This document shows, in pieces, positions 1 through 8,135 of a stretch of 64,000 bases of DNA. A program made the position numbers and the translations under genes. The notes below the pieces were generated by a model that saw only the letters and a list, made by a program, of their open reading frames with translations, was not told the origin of the DNA and made no database searches. This stretch comes from Ktedonosporobacter rubrisoli. GTDB lineage: Bacteria > Chloroflexota > Ktedonobacteria > Ktedonobacterales > Ktedonobacteraceae. The DNA is taken from contig NZ_CP035758.1 of assembly GCF_004208415.1 (NCBI RefSeq), positions 1,116,001 to 1,180,000 on the forward strand, read 5' to 3'. Position 1 is the first letter of the stretch. Every line of letters begins with the position of its first letter.

Positions 1-197
1 TCCTCCATCAAATCAAATATCGAGACCTCTAACGCCTTCGCCAATTTTTGAAGGGTATCTGTTCCCACTCTTCGATAAGGATTGTGGTAAATAGATCTGA
101 TCGTATTCAAGGCAAGATAGGACTTGCGAGAAAGCATCATTATGCTGACCCCTTTCTCCTGAGAAACTTCCTTCACTCTTAATCTAAGTCTTGGCAT
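1..197 (-). CDS. XRE/Cro-type helix-turn-helix regulator, partial (C-terminus off window)
   Basis: Reading from an ATG at 197 leftwards gives MPRLRLRVKEVSQEKGVS..., open to the window edge. It is a close paralogue of the next gene: both begin M-x-RLRLRVKE, and bases 1-61 match bases 269-329 almost exactly (shared residues TDTLQKLAKALEVSIFDLME). The middle, which would be the DNA-recognition helix (MMLSRKSYLALNTIRSIYHN), differs clearly. The small size and the LAKALEVSIFDL ending are typical of single-domain Cro/C1 HTH proteins. Its role is inferred as DNA binding; the target is unknown. Confidence 0.7.
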   Translation of the reverse strand, partial: MPRLRLRVKEVSQEKGVSIMMLSRKSYLALNTIRSIYHNPYRRVGTDTLQKLAKALEVSIFDLME

Positions 198-236
198 TAA
201 TCCTCACCTTATCTTACAGTATGATTATGCATCTTC

Positions 237-485
237 TTAATTTTTATCCTGTTCTTCATCAGGCACTTCCTCCATCAAATCAAATATCGAGACCTCTAAC
301 GCCTTCGCCAATTTTTGAAGGGTATCTGTAAATACATTTTTGTACGGATCTTCATAAATCGCCTTGATTGTAATAACAGGCATAAAAGCTTTATAAGAAA
401 GCGTAGTAGGATCAATACCCTTCTCTTCAGCAATTTCCTTTACTCTTAACCTAAGCCTTGACATAGATCCCGCCTTTTTATGCAA
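237..485 (-). CDS. XRE/Cro-type helix-turn-helix regulator
   Basis: An 82-residue single-domain protein with the Cro/C1 layout: an N-terminal RLRVKEIAEEKGID helix pair, a TLSYKAFMPVITIKAIYE recognition region, then LAKALEVSIFDLMEE. An acidic tail (EEVPDEEQDKN) follows. The likely start is the inner ATG (MSRLRLRV), which matches the paralogue at 1-197; the annotated first ATG adds seven residues. It probably acts as a small cytoplasmic repressor. The two copies lie head to tail, 40 bp apart, and look like a recent tandem duplication. Confidence 0.7.
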   Translation of the reverse strand: MHKKAGSMSRLRLRVKEIAEEKGIDPTTLSYKAFMPVITIKAIYEDPYKNVFTDTLQKLAKALEVSIFDLMEEVPDEEQDKN

Positions 486-696
486 ATTGTAACAGTAAGC
501 GACCTTATAGGAGACCCTTCAATGTAGCTTCAAAATGAAAAGAGCTCATTGTAACTGCAATTTACATTGACAGTTTGGGTTTTCCATGGTATTTTCTAAG
601 TGGAAACTATTCAATATTCATCGGCAAGGCCAGCGCGCTCGACAGTCCGGAACTGTGAGCGAAGCTGGCCACGTACAAAGAAAGGATTCGTGGGAT

Positions 697-921
697 ATGG
701 AGATGAAGAGTGAAGTGGCGCGTCTGCGTGAGCAGATAGCCCTGGAATGTGAAGCGGTCAAGCGTGGGTTGTCGGGCTATGCCTGCGTGGGGCAGCACGA
801 ATTTGTACGGCAAAAATACGCGGCCATCGAGACGCACTATCAGAAGCTCGTTCCGCTGGTAGGTCAGGAAGAGGCTGCGGAGATCACGTTCGAGACCTAT
901 AAAGACGTTCTGCAGCGCTAA
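697..921 (+). CDS. Small conserved-looking hypothetical protein, first of three coupled genes
   Basis: The start is placed at ATG 697 because AAAGGA lies about 10 bp upstream; an upstream in-frame ATG at 586 lacks this and would add a poorly protein-like extension. The product is about 74 residues, charged and helical (EVARLREQIALECEAVKRGL..., ending ETYKDVLQR), with no signal peptide or membrane segment. It is followed 34 bp later by another small gene and then by a third that overlaps the second, so the three are probably one transcript. I do not recognise the family. Confidence 0.55.
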   Translation: MEMKSEVARLREQIALECEAVKRGLSGYACVGQHEFVRQKYAAIETHYQKLVPLVGQEEAAEITFETYKDVLQR

Positions 922-955
922 GCCTGCTCATCAGACAAAGGAGAAACAACAGGCT

Positions 956-1183
956 ATGCGCCGCTACGAGGAACCGATGTGCTGGCTTGTGGTCAGTTAC
1001 ACGGAAGCAATCGCCCTTCATGGGCTCATTCACCAGTTTCTTGATTACCACCGTCCCCCCGGACGGCTCACCGCCCAGAATCGCGAGCTGGTTGTGCTGC
1101 TGGAGCATCTCTTTCTGCGCCTGGGAGAAAGCCCCTATGTTCCCGTTGGTAGCGCTCATAGACAGCAAGGAGGCAAGGCTTGA
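956..1183 (+). CDS. Small hypothetical protein, second of three coupled genes
   Basis: A 75-residue ORF starting MRRYEEPMCWLVVSYTEAIA with a GGAGAA Shine-Dalgarno-like stretch about 10 bp upstream. It contains a middle QFLDYHRPPGRLTAQNRELV segment. Its stop codon overlaps the start of the next gene (TGATG), a classic translational-coupling arrangement. No domain is recognised. Coding status is supported by the coupling and by the shared strand with its neighbours rather than by homology. Confidence 0.5.
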   Translation: MRRYEEPMCWLVVSYTEAIALHGLIHQFLDYHRPPGRLTAQNRELVVLLEHLFLRLGESPYVPVGSAHRQQGGKA

Positions 1184-1461
1184 TGCAAGAGCCTCTTACG
1201 CTCTCGATCGCTCAACTGCGCGACGAAATCGAGCAGTGCGAGGAGCGCCGTGAGCAACTTTACGCGGCCTTGCTCACGCGTGCCCGCTTGCAAGAGTTGG
1301 CCGAGCAGCAATTCAACGAGCTGGCCGAACTGGCCAAAGAGGGCGCGCTTTCTCTGCTGGCCTTGCAGGAAGGCAGCATCATTAGCGCTTCCTGGCTGCT
1401 ACAGCGCGATGGCTGGGTAAGCCGCCTGGGCCGCGCTATCGATGATCCCGAGTTAATCTAA
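1183..1461 (+). CDS. Small hypothetical protein, third of three coupled genes
   Basis: About 92 residues, starting at ATG 1183 within the TGATG overlap and preceded by AAGGAGG. An upstream TTG at 1180 is less likely. The sequence is rich in Glu, Gln, Leu and Ala and probably forms a coiled coil (QLRDEIEQCEERREQLYAAL and following). A short basic WLLQRDGWVSRLGRAI tail follows. A hairpin directly after the stop fits the end of the transcription unit. No function is assigned. Confidence 0.55.
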   Translation: MQEPLTLSIAQLRDEIEQCEERREQLYAALLTRARLQELAEQQFNELAELAKEGALSLLALQEGSIISASWLLQRDGWVSRLGRAIDDPELI

Positions 1462-1476
1462 ACAATACAGATAAAC

Positions 1477-1514
1477 GAGAAGAGGGGCATATGTTTTCGC
1501 CTGTCCCTCTTCTC
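1477..1514 (+). terminator. Hairpin after the three-gene operon
   Basis: Perfect 10-bp arms GAGAAGAGGG and CCCTCTTCTC enclose an 18-base loop 15 bp after the stop at 1461. There is no clear T-tract, so it may be a processing or weak termination signal. The rest of 1515-1772 shows only short chance ORFs. Confidence 0.45.
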
Positions 1515-1772
1515 ATAGATGCTCAACAGTTCAACCGCTCTACATATGCTACCAATTTACAGAGATACAGCGGCTTTACAGGATACCCATTCTACATATC
1601 CACCAATCAATCCACCCCGCAAAGCACTATTTGTCCATCTCTGCGCATTCCCTCTCCACTTGCCCCAACCCAGAAGTGCAACAAATCTAGATTTGTACCT
1701 TTTAGTCAATTCTAGCAATCTGCAGGAACCGCCAGGAAGTATTTAATTCCCTGCCAAACCTCTTGTCCGGCC

Positions 1773-2129
1773 TCAGCACTCCCCATTGGTTCCTGTGGCC
1801 CAGACGGGATCGCCATAAGGTGTATAGATGACGGCATTGCCATCATCCTGAATGATTAGATACGAATCGTCGTAGCCGTTGGTGCCCGAAGCCCAGAGAG
1901 GATCGCCAGCGGGATCGTAGATGACAAGATTGCCATCGGCCTGCATAATGCACATTTGTGCGGGGTAGCCATTGGTGCCCGATGCCCATAAGGGGTTGTA
2001 TGTCTCATAAGCCACACAATACAAGACAAGATTGCCATCGTCCTGCAGAATAAAGATGTAATCGTCGTTATTGGAGTTCAATTGATCTCCAGGATACAGA
2101 GCTTCGTCAGGTTGGAGAATATTTACCAT
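1773..2129 (-). CDS. Bulb-type (B-type, mannose-binding-like) lectin
   Basis: A 118-residue single-domain protein with three copies of the monocot-lectin repeat. The sugar-binding signature QxDxNxVxY appears as QDDGNLVLY, QADGNLVIY and QDDGNAVIY, each followed by a Pro-rich turn and W-A-[ST]-GTNG. The family folds as a three-sided beta-prism that binds mannose in each repeat. The second-position D is kept, so all three sites look competent; N and Y are also present. There is no signal peptide, so secretion is not evident. The start is supported by GAAAGAGG 7 bp upstream. It may bind glycans on neighbouring cells, or act as a bacteriocin-like lectin, but the role is unproven. Confidence 0.85.
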   Translation of the reverse strand: MVNILQPDEALYPGDQLNSNNDDYIFILQDDGNLVLYCVAYETYNPLWASGTNGYPAQMCIMQADGNLVIYDPAGDPLWASGTNGYDDSYLIIQDDGNAVIYTPYGDPVWATGTNGEC

Positions 2130-2743
2130 GTTTTACCTCTTTCCCCAGAAAAACTATTCTTCTTCCATCCTCCATTGCTCTGGTCATCTCCTCTTTAATA
2201 TAGCCTGAGATTAAAAGTATCTCTGCTAACGCACTTGAGGAGACAGAGGGCATGAAACCTTGGGATCTCATGTCTGAGCACAATAATGAAACTACTATGC
2301 GACTAGCAATCTTTCTTCCTTTCTGATGCTCAAACAGCACCATACTTTTTCTATACCAGCTTCCTAAAATACATTATAAGTGCCCTGCCAAAACATTATT
2401 TTATCCATATGCTACAGTAGCGTATAATCTGATCCAGCAGTATATACTACAAAAATACTCTGCTATTTTTCTATTTTAGTAAGCTGCATCCGAACACGCG
2501 TTGATCTATACGTCTCTTCAGAATTGGCATAGCATCTGCTCCTCTCTTTTTCCGCGTAACGGGCTCCTGCCCACCTCTCATTCCTCAACAGTTTCGCTGT
2601 TGTGTTCAATACTCAACACAAGCGCACGGCTGCCTATTGATCATGAGGTTTCCCTCCTCTAGTATGAAAGGCGACGGAGGCACCCGTCCAAGCAATCGAA
2701 AGACACAATCCAACAGACGATGAACAAATGAGAGGAAGAGTGC
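2130..2743. other. 614-bp intergenic region with two small hairpins
   Basis: No convincing gene is seen. Two adjacent small inverted repeats occur: CAACAG/CTGTTG at 2586-2602, and TTGTGTT/AACACAA ending near 2621. These lie upstream of the PPOX-like gene and could be regulatory. An ORF antisense to the gap (2107-2343, minus) overlaps the lectin start and lacks a ribosome-binding site. Confidence 0.4.
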
Positions 2744-3187
2744 ATGCCTTTTCACCTTCCAGATCCGACCTCGCCATCTGGGGCAAGCATTGCGCGCCGA
2801 CTGCATGACGAACCATTGATCTGGCTAACAACCGTTGACACAAAAGGAGTGCCACAGCCAGTCCCTGTCTGGTTTCTGTGGGATGAAGCAACAACTACGC
2901 TGCTTATCTACTGCCGAGCGAATGCGAAACGCCTGGCACATATTCAGCAGAACCCTAACGTCTCGCTGCACCTGGAAGCGAGTGGCGAAAGAGAGGTCAT
3001 TGTTATCACAGGGAAGGCGGAGGTATGTTCGGATGATCCTCCGGCAGACCAGGTTCCTGCCTACCTGGAAAAATATCATGAATTTTTCTCCCGGTTCCAG
3101 ATCACGCCGAAACAACTCGCAGAAAGCGTTTCCGTCTCCTTACGCATTCATCCCGTATCGCTCAGATATGCGCCAAATGGGACATAA
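2744..3187 (+). CDS. PPOX-class (pyridoxamine-phosphate-oxidase-like) flavin/F420-dependent protein
   Basis: A 147-residue split-barrel protein. After an N-terminal helix come LIWLTTVDTKGVPQPVPVWFLWD, LLIYCRANAKRLAHIQQNPNV and VIVITGKAEV, the strand order of the PNPOx-like barrel. The family (TIGR03667-type, Rv3369-like) binds F420 or FMN and reduces small substrates. The pattern P-V-W-F plus the K-R-x-H-I-x-x-N-P helix is typical of the F420-binding subgroup. A Shine-Dalgarno AGAGGAAG precedes ATG 2744. It stands alone between the lectin and the MazG-like pair. The substrate is unknown. Confidence 0.75.
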   Translation: MPFHLPDPTSPSGASIARRLHDEPLIWLTTVDTKGVPQPVPVWFLWDEATTTLLIYCRANAKRLAHIQQNPNVSLHLEASGEREVIVITGKAEVCSDDPPADQVPAYLEKYHEFFSRFQITPKQLAESVSVSLRIHPVSLRYAPNGT

Positions 3188-3286
3188 ATCTTCTTTGACC
3201 ACCGCTCTCATGGTACGAAGGTTATAGAAGACTAGATTCGCTAATACTGCATTTGCAGAATTCCTCAGAAAGGAGTTGAGCACACT

Positions 3287-3676
3287 TTGTGCTCCAACGA
3301 GTATATGGAACTTGAGAACATAGTGAACGATACCCAGGATTTCATACAGCGCGTTAATGAATTGGTTGGGCCGCACGTAAGTGAGGACCCAAGTACGCTC
3401 GTCGTGGAATTGAGTAGAGTCATCGGCGTTCTTGCCGAAAGTACATTGGTTACCGAGGGGAAGCTTCCGGCACACCCTGCTCGTCCGCCCCGCCTCGCAC
3501 ATGATGTTGCTGACATGCTCTTCATGCTGGTAGCAATCAGCAATCACTACCACATTGATCTTGAAAAGGCCTGGAATGAATGGATTCTGCCGACACGCGC
3601 AAGGCTTGACGACGCTGCGTTTGTCCAAACCATCCATGACAGGGTAACCAGGACACGCCAGCAAAAGGCACGCTGA
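3287..3676 (+). CDS. MazG-like all-alpha NTP pyrophosphohydrolase-like protein, copy 1
   Basis: The core (MELENIVNDTQDFIQ..., VVELSRVIGVLAEST, HDVADMLFMLVAISNHYHIDLEKAW) has the helical MazG-like layout, ending in the H-x-x-x-D-x-L-x-x-L stretch and the family-like IDLEKAW. The usual ExxE and ExxD metal-binding motifs are only partly kept (E in VELSR, D in VADML), so catalysis is uncertain. The start is either TTG 3287, which has AAAGGAG 12 bp upstream, or ATG 3305. The paralogue begins at the equivalent Met. It probably hydrolyses or binds a nucleotide, but could be a regulatory relic. Confidence 0.6.
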   Translation: MCSNEYMELENIVNDTQDFIQRVNELVGPHVSEDPSTLVVELSRVIGVLAESTLVTEGKLPAHPARPPRLAHDVADMLFMLVAISNHYHIDLEKAWNEWILPTRARLDDAAFVQTIHDRVTRTRQQKAR

Positions 3677-3747
3677 CGCTAAGAGCGAAAAAAGTGCTTC
3701 ACTCTTTTGAGAAAGGATTGAGCGTCATTACACGCTTACATGATCAT

Positions 3748-4086
3748 ATGAAACTTGAGAAGATCATTACTGATACCCAGGAGGTAGCGAGCCGCCTCTA
3801 TGCACCTGAAGTCCTCGGGCCCTGGGACCCAAGCGCTCTCATGGCAGATATGGTTGGTGAAGCTGGTACGCTGGCGCACAGCGTCTTGACCGTTGAAGGG
3901 ATAGCAGCAGCCCCGCCGGAAACCGCTCATATCGAGCTCGACATTACGAGGCTTCTGTTCATGCTGGTGAATCTCAGCAATTACTACCACATTGATCTTG
4001 CTCATGCTTGGAAAGAGATGATCCAGGAAGGATACGCGAATCTCGCGATGCTGGAAAACAATGGAGCAGGCATGGAAAACGAGTGA
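3748..4086 (+). CDS. MazG-like all-alpha NTP pyrophosphohydrolase-like protein, copy 2
   Basis: Tandem paralogue of the preceding gene: MKLEKIITDTQEVAS aligns with MELENIVNDTQDFIQ, and the closing LLFMLVNLSNYYHIDLAHAW with LFMLVAISNHYHIDLEKAW. ATG 3748 is chosen to match the paralogue; an in-frame upstream start at 3694 would add 18 residues. The metal-binding acidic residues are weaker than in copy 1 (IELDITRLL replaces HDVADML), suggesting divergence after duplication. It may form a heterodimer with copy 1, since MazG-like folds are usually obligate oligomers; this is inference. Confidence 0.6.
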   Translation: MKLEKIITDTQEVASRLYAPEVLGPWDPSALMADMVGEAGTLAHSVLTVEGIAAAPPETAHIELDITRLLFMLVNLSNYYHIDLAHAWKEMIQEGYANLAMLENNGAGMENE

Positions 4087-4144
4087 AGTTGGAAAAAAAT
4101 GCTTCTCCCTCTATTACGCCAAACATCACCTGTGCTTGAGGATT

Positions 4145-4175
4145 GGTATTGCTCTCCCCATGAGAGAGCAATACC
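4145..4175. terminator. Hairpin between convergent units
   Basis: Perfect 12-bp arms GGTATTGCTCTC and GAGAGCAATACC around a short loop. It sits between the MazG-like pair (+) and the DinB/TPR gene (-), so it could serve either strand. No T-tract follows. The rest of 4176-4401 shows no feature. Confidence 0.45.
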
Positions 4176-4401
4176 GCCGATTTAGAAAAGCGCTTAGCAA
4201 ACGCCCAGCACTGGGCTGAAGGAGCACGCAACCTGGAAACGGCTGGCTCAAAACATTGGGCAGTGAAGATGCTGCTTTCGCACCTTAAGACATCGGAATG
4301 ATAAGCCTTTGCGCAAGAGGCACTCGCCCTTGTAGGGGGAAGACTGTTTGAGGGCTATTCCTCGGGCAAGCCAGCCAATCTCCAGTAGCGTTGATCTGAT
4401 T

Positions 4402-5112
4402 TCATATCGGCCCACTGTAGAGAGCCTGGAAAGCTGGAAGCGAACGCAGAGGATCAAGGACGCTCTCTTGTTCCAACCATTCACGAGCCGTGGGCTCAAG
4501 TTGGAGCGCTTCGGCAAGGGCCATAAGGGATCTGTTATGAAGCCCTGCCAGAGCCGAGAAGCACGCCAATTGATAGATAGCCCGCCCCAGTTCCGCTGGC
4601 GGCAGAGGCATCGCGCGCAGCACCTCGATCAACTCATCATAGATCTGCATCGCAGGTTGGATCTCGCCGCGCTGCAAATAGAACTCGGCGAGATGGCGGT
4701 AGGGATGCTTGCCGCCACAAGCCATGATTTGCCAGACAAGCTCTTCCGGCTTCATAAAGACTTCCTGCGGCAGCTTTTCCACCTGTTCCATCAGCGTGGC
4801 AAAGGCGCGCAAAGCTTCCTCCTGTACCTCTTGCCATGATAAGCTCTGGGAAGCAAGGAATTTCTCTTCATTGAACTGATCGAGGCTTTTTTGCATGGGA
4901 AGCGTTGTTCCACGTGCCAGAGCTGTGAGCCTTTCTGCTCCGCGCGCTTTCCAGGCCGCCATATGAGCCAGAAGATCCTTTACCGACCAGTGCTGCAAGG
5001 TTCCATGCGCTTCGCGCTCATCCTCGCTCAAGCTGCTTATCCATCTCAGCTCTGCTTGCCTGGCCTGTGAGAGCAACGCAAGAAGACTTGCCTGAAGCGC
5101 TTTTTGCTGCAT
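4402..5112 (-). CDS. DinB-like N-terminal domain fused to a TPR-like C-terminus
   Basis: 236 residues. The first ~150 resemble DinB/ClbS-type four-helix proteins: W-S-V-K-D-L-L-A-H-M-A-A-W near residue 42 is the characteristic metal-ligand helix (His in LAHM). The last ~90 residues (YLQRGEIQPAMQIYDELIEVL, AIYQLACFSALAGLHNRSLMALAEALQLEP) form about two TPR-like helical hairpins. DinB-fold proteins often act on thiols or modified bases; here no partner is nearby. The TPR tail suggests a protein-interaction role. The start at 5112 is the only good ATG. Confidence 0.65.
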   Translation of the reverse strand: MQQKALQASLLALLSQARQAELRWISSLSEDEREAHGTLQHWSVKDLLAHMAAWKARGAERLTALARGTTLPMQKSLDQFNEEKFLASQSLSWQEVQEEALRAFATLMEQVEKLPQEVFMKPEELVWQIMACGGKHPYRHLAEFYLQRGEIQPAMQIYDELIEVLRAMPLPPAELGRAIYQLACFSALAGLHNRSLMALAEALQLEPTAREWLEQESVLDPLRSLPAFQALYSGPI

Positions 5113-5474
5113 CTAAGAATTCCCAGTTTCTTTAGAAGACTATTATAGTGACAAGTATAACATTAGCAATAAATATATTTCTAGTCAGAATTTCTTCTAT
5201 CCTATCCCATAGCCTGTAAAATTTGCAATAACTTGATTTCGTGGGCATTATCCTGCTGATCAGAGATACTACGGGAAGATGGTGGTGCCAACTTTCTTCG
5301 CATGGGATGTAACGGTTCATAACAAAATCGTTTCTCCCACTCTCGGCCTTGTGCTCTCTAAGCCTCAAAGAGCACAAGCCGTCGAACGTTCTACCATCAT
5401 CCGCCCGGTTCTACAAGATGGTGTCTTGCGATAGCAAAATTGAGGCACTTAATAGCCGCCTGGGAACATGCCCT
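5113..5474. other. 362-bp intergenic region with a hairpin
   Basis: Located downstream of the FAD monooxygenase stop on the minus strand. It holds an inverted repeat CTTGTGCTCT (5348-5357) and AGAGCACAAG (5369-5378), which could terminate that operon, though no T-tract follows. Otherwise the region is AT-rich and empty. Confidence 0.4.
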
Positions 5475-7148
5475 CTACAAAGCTGGCTGAGCCGTCGCGC
5501 GACCAAGAATGCGCAGCAACACCTGCTGGAGTTGCTCCTCGTGGTTGGCTACGGAATCGCTGTGGCGCCAGGCCACAAAGCCATCAGGCCGCGCCAACAT
5601 CACTCCCTCAGGAGAGATACCCAGCTTGTGCCAACCGTTCTCCACATCAAGCAGATCCCAAGATGGCCCGATGCGGTAGGCCGAAAGCTTGATGCCCAAT
5701 TTCTCGGCAACCGCAGATGCCGCCTCGCACCAGGAAGCTCCACCAGAGCCAGTGAACAAGACGAAGGAGCCGTCGAACAAGTCAAGCGTGGAGAGACGCT
5801 GCCCACTGCGCTCGACCCACAGATGCGGCACGCGTGTGCCGGGCTGTCCGTTCAACTCCATACTACCCAGCAGTTCTATCCCCTGCTGCGACGGTGGGAC
5901 TGCCTCTTCTGAGACAATAGCATCAGAACGATAGCGGTAGCCCAAAATGGGAACAAACAGCGGAGCAGGTGGCTGTTTGGCCAGTTTGGCGCGCTCCTCC
6001 TCTGTTCTGGCAAAAAGAGAATGCTGTTTCAATTCTGGTCGCTCCATCATCCCCGCGAGTGATTGCTCAGCCGCCATCCAGGTCACGGGATGGCGCTCGG
6101 TCGTATAGGTCGAGAGAAGTTCTGGTGAGGCCTGCCCCTTGATAGTAGCCGCCAGTTTCCAAACCAGATTCTGCGCTCCTTGCAGCGCCATATTGACGCC
6201 AAGCCCCTCGTAGGGAGGCATGGTATGGGCTGCATCCCCAACCAGGAACACCCGCCCCTGTTGGAACTGATCGGCCACATGTTCAGCAGCTCGCCAGGGC
6301 GAGATATCCAGGAGCTCGAAAGGAATATTCGGGTCTCCTATCGCGGCTCGCAACAAGTCCTGACAGCGTTCGCGGGTGTACACCTCCGCAGACTGCCCCT
6401 GTGCCGGTCGGTATCTGATCGTCAGCATGCCCAGATCCTTCTCAGCTCTCATGAAGAGGGCATTCACAGTGGAGTTCTCAATGAGCAGCACATCCCCGGC
6501 CGACTCGTTTTCTTGCATGAACTGTCTCCAGTTCGCCCGAAAGTAGATGAAGAGAAAGTACTCCTCAAGCGCTCCGTACCCTTTCCCTGGCAGGCCGAGC
6601 TTCTCGCGAACCTTGCTATGAGCGCCATCAGCCGCCAGCAGATAATCGAAACTAAGGACCTCTCGTCTTCCGGTAGTCCGGTCCTGTAAGGTGACTGTCA
6701 CAGCAGTATCGTCCTGGGTAAATGAGACAAGTTCGGTATTATAGCGCACATCAATATCACGTCGGCGTGCATGCGTGAGCAGCAAGGGTTCAAGTCGGCT
6801 TTGTGGACAATACCAAACAACTGGTTCTGGGGTTATATCTTCAAACGCCCCTTCAAACAAGGTGATAGGATCAAGAACCTCCTCTTGCTGTCTTGAGGCG
6901 AGGCTTTCCTTGCGGATCAGACGCGAGGGTCTTGCTCCTACAGCATGGGCTTCGGAGGACAGCCCCAGCCCACGCAGAATTTCCAATGAGCGGAAATTGA
7001 GGTTGCGCGCTCGCGGGTACCAGGAGACGTCGGAACGCCGCTCGATCAGGACCGAAGCAATTCCCTGTTGCTGCAGCAGGAGAGATAGGGACAATCCAGC
7101 CCCACCAGCTCCCACAATCAAAACCGGAGTATGTTGTTGATTCTTCAT
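5475..7148 (-). CDS. FAD-dependent aromatic-type monooxygenase (PHBH class)
   Basis: A group A flavoprotein of ~557 residues from ATG 7148 (SD AAAGGA 6 bp upstream; the longer frame starting at 7205 is less likely). It has the FAD motif VLIVGAGGAGLSLSLLL near the N-terminus, the AADGAHSKVR segment in the middle, and the second FAD motif FLVGDAAHTMPPYEGLGVN. The last ~170 residues resemble the thioredoxin-like domain of polyketide hydroxylases. The enzyme probably hydroxylates a phenolic or polyketide-like substrate with NAD(P)H and O2; detoxification of an aromatic antibiotic is one possibility. It sits 69 bp downstream of a TetR gene on the same strand, so regulator and enzyme likely share a transcript. 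Confidence 0.85.
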   Translation of the reverse strand: MKNQQHTPVLIVGAGGAGLSLSLLLQQQGIASVLIERRSDVSWYPRARNLNFRSLEILRGLGLSSEAHAVGARPSRLIRKESLASRQQEEVLDPITLFEGAFEDITPEPVVWYCPQSRLEPLLLTHARRRDIDVRYNTELVSFTQDDTAVTVTLQDRTTGRREVLSFDYLLAADGAHSKVREKLGLPGKGYGALEEYFLFIYFRANWRQFMQENESAGDVLLIENSTVNALFMRAEKDLGMLTIRYRPAQGQSAEVYTRERCQDLLRAAIGDPNIPFELLDISPWRAAEHVADQFQQGRVFLVGDAAHTMPPYEGLGVNMALQGAQNLVWKLAATIKGQASPELLSTYTTERHPVTWMAAEQSLAGMMERPELKQHSLFARTEEERAKLAKQPPAPLFVPILGYRYRSDAIVSEEAVPPSQQGIELLGSMELNGQPGTRVPHLWVERSGQRLSTLDLFDGSFVLFTGSGGASWCEAASAVAEKLGIKLSAYRIGPSWDLLDVENGWHKLGISPEGVMLARPDGFVAWRHSDSVANHEEQLQQVLLRILGRATAQPAL

Positions 7149-7217
7149 AGTTTTTCCTTTCGATCTTGCATTCATTGAGTTTTTCATCAGTGATGCTCTG
7201 TACACAGATCGTCATTC

Positions 7218-7874
7218 TTACGGCTCTGTGGCCTCGGGTGAAGCGCTCCTTCCGGCTTCGGCCTGCTGGCTTTGCGTTGCAATTCCGTGAAGAACTGCAT
7301 CGACGAGCCGCTCAATCAGGCCAGGAGCGAGCGGAATGCCATTAGTATCTAAAAGCAGGTGATACCAGAGCGGACCGGCAAGCAGCCCAATAACTTCGCT
7401 AGCATCAATGTCCTGCCGAACTTCTCCCCGCTCTTGTGCCCGCCTGATCACCTGCTCTGCCTGCCATAAGCGCGGAGTGACAACCTGATCGCGGAAGGTC
7501 TGGTAAATTTCAGGATGATTCGTCATCATTGCGAGCCCTTGAATCAGGAATCCTCTGGCATCGGGATCACTCATCATCTGGAACGTGTTGGTGAACATCA
7601 TGATGAGATCCTGGCGAAGCGAGCCTGTGTCAATCACTGGATTGTATGTCTGCTGCAAGTTTTTGATTACGTCTATCACGAGGGCCTCTTTTGAAGGCCA
7701 CCAACGATAGATTGTCTGCTTGCCCACGCCCGCTTTGGCAGCAATCGCATCGACACTCATGGCCTCAAATCCCTGGGTCGCCAGGCTGCTGAGTGTGGCA
7801 GCAAAAATGTCTTGCTGCGCTTGTAGACTACGCGGTCGTCCCCCTTTCGATGTTTCGCCTTTTTGGTTTGTCAT
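7218..7874 (-). CDS. TetR-family transcriptional regulator
   Basis: Starts at ATG 7874, preceded by GGGAGG. The N-terminal HTH reads [41 protein letters not shown], the standard TetR DNA-binding domain. The C-terminal ligand domain resembles the TetR_C_33-like group. It is encoded just upstream of the FAD monooxygenase and diverges from the hydrolase/oxidoreductase operon at 8136. Palindromes in the divergent region are its probable operators, so it may repress both transcripts in response to the monooxygenase substrate. Confidence 0.85.
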   Translation of the reverse strand: MTNQKGETSKGGRPRSLQAQQDIFAATLSSLATQGFEAMSVDAIAAKAGVGKQTIYRWWPSKEALVIDVIKNLQQTYNPVIDTGSLRQDLIMMFTNTFQMMSDPDARGFLIQGLAMMTNHPEIYQTFRDQVVTPRLWQAEQVIRRAQERGEVRQDIDASEVIGLLAGPLWYHLLLDTNGIPLAPGLIERLVDAVLHGIATQSQQAEAGRSASPEATEP

Positions 7875-7902
7875 GATGGTGCCTCCCGTGTTTAGTAACA
7901 TT

Positions 7903-7917
7903 ACGATACCGTCTCGT
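7903..7917. promoter_or_regulatory. Imperfect palindrome upstream of the TetR gene
   Basis: ACGATACCGTCTCGT, a 15-bp imperfect palindrome (ACGA-AC/GT-TCGT arms around a central base), 29 bp upstream of the TetR start. A candidate autoregulatory operator. Confidence 0.4.
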
Positions 7918-7985
7918 TTCTATTGCCAAAGAAAATATACCATGAAAAGGAGAAAAATACAACCCTTGTCAAATCTATCTTCCCC

Positions 7986-8015
7986 TTGACATGATACAAA
8001 ACAGTTTTGTATCAT
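7986..8015 (+). promoter_or_regulatory. Promoter with an operator palindrome in its spacer
   Basis: TTGACA at 7986-7991 and TATCAT at 8010-8015 (18-bp spacer) face the hydrolase gene. A perfect 23-bp palindrome spans 7992-8014 (arms TGATACAAAAC/GTTTTGTATCA around A), so a bound repressor would block polymerase. A second, imperfect copy lies at 8023-8047, 32 bp further on centre to centre. Confidence 0.7.
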
Positions 8016-8135
8016 TACGATATTGAAACAGAACTGTTTTGTATCAATTTAAATAAAGAAAGGCTGTGATTTTGCTAAAGGATCACATGCCCTTCTGCGA
8101 AAAGATTCTAGAGAGATTAGGGGAATACTTACCAT

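Noticed and set aside
2107-2343. 78-residue ORF upstream of and overlapping the lectin gene
   Set aside because: It overlaps the lectin start, lacks a ribosome-binding site and shows no recognised motif.
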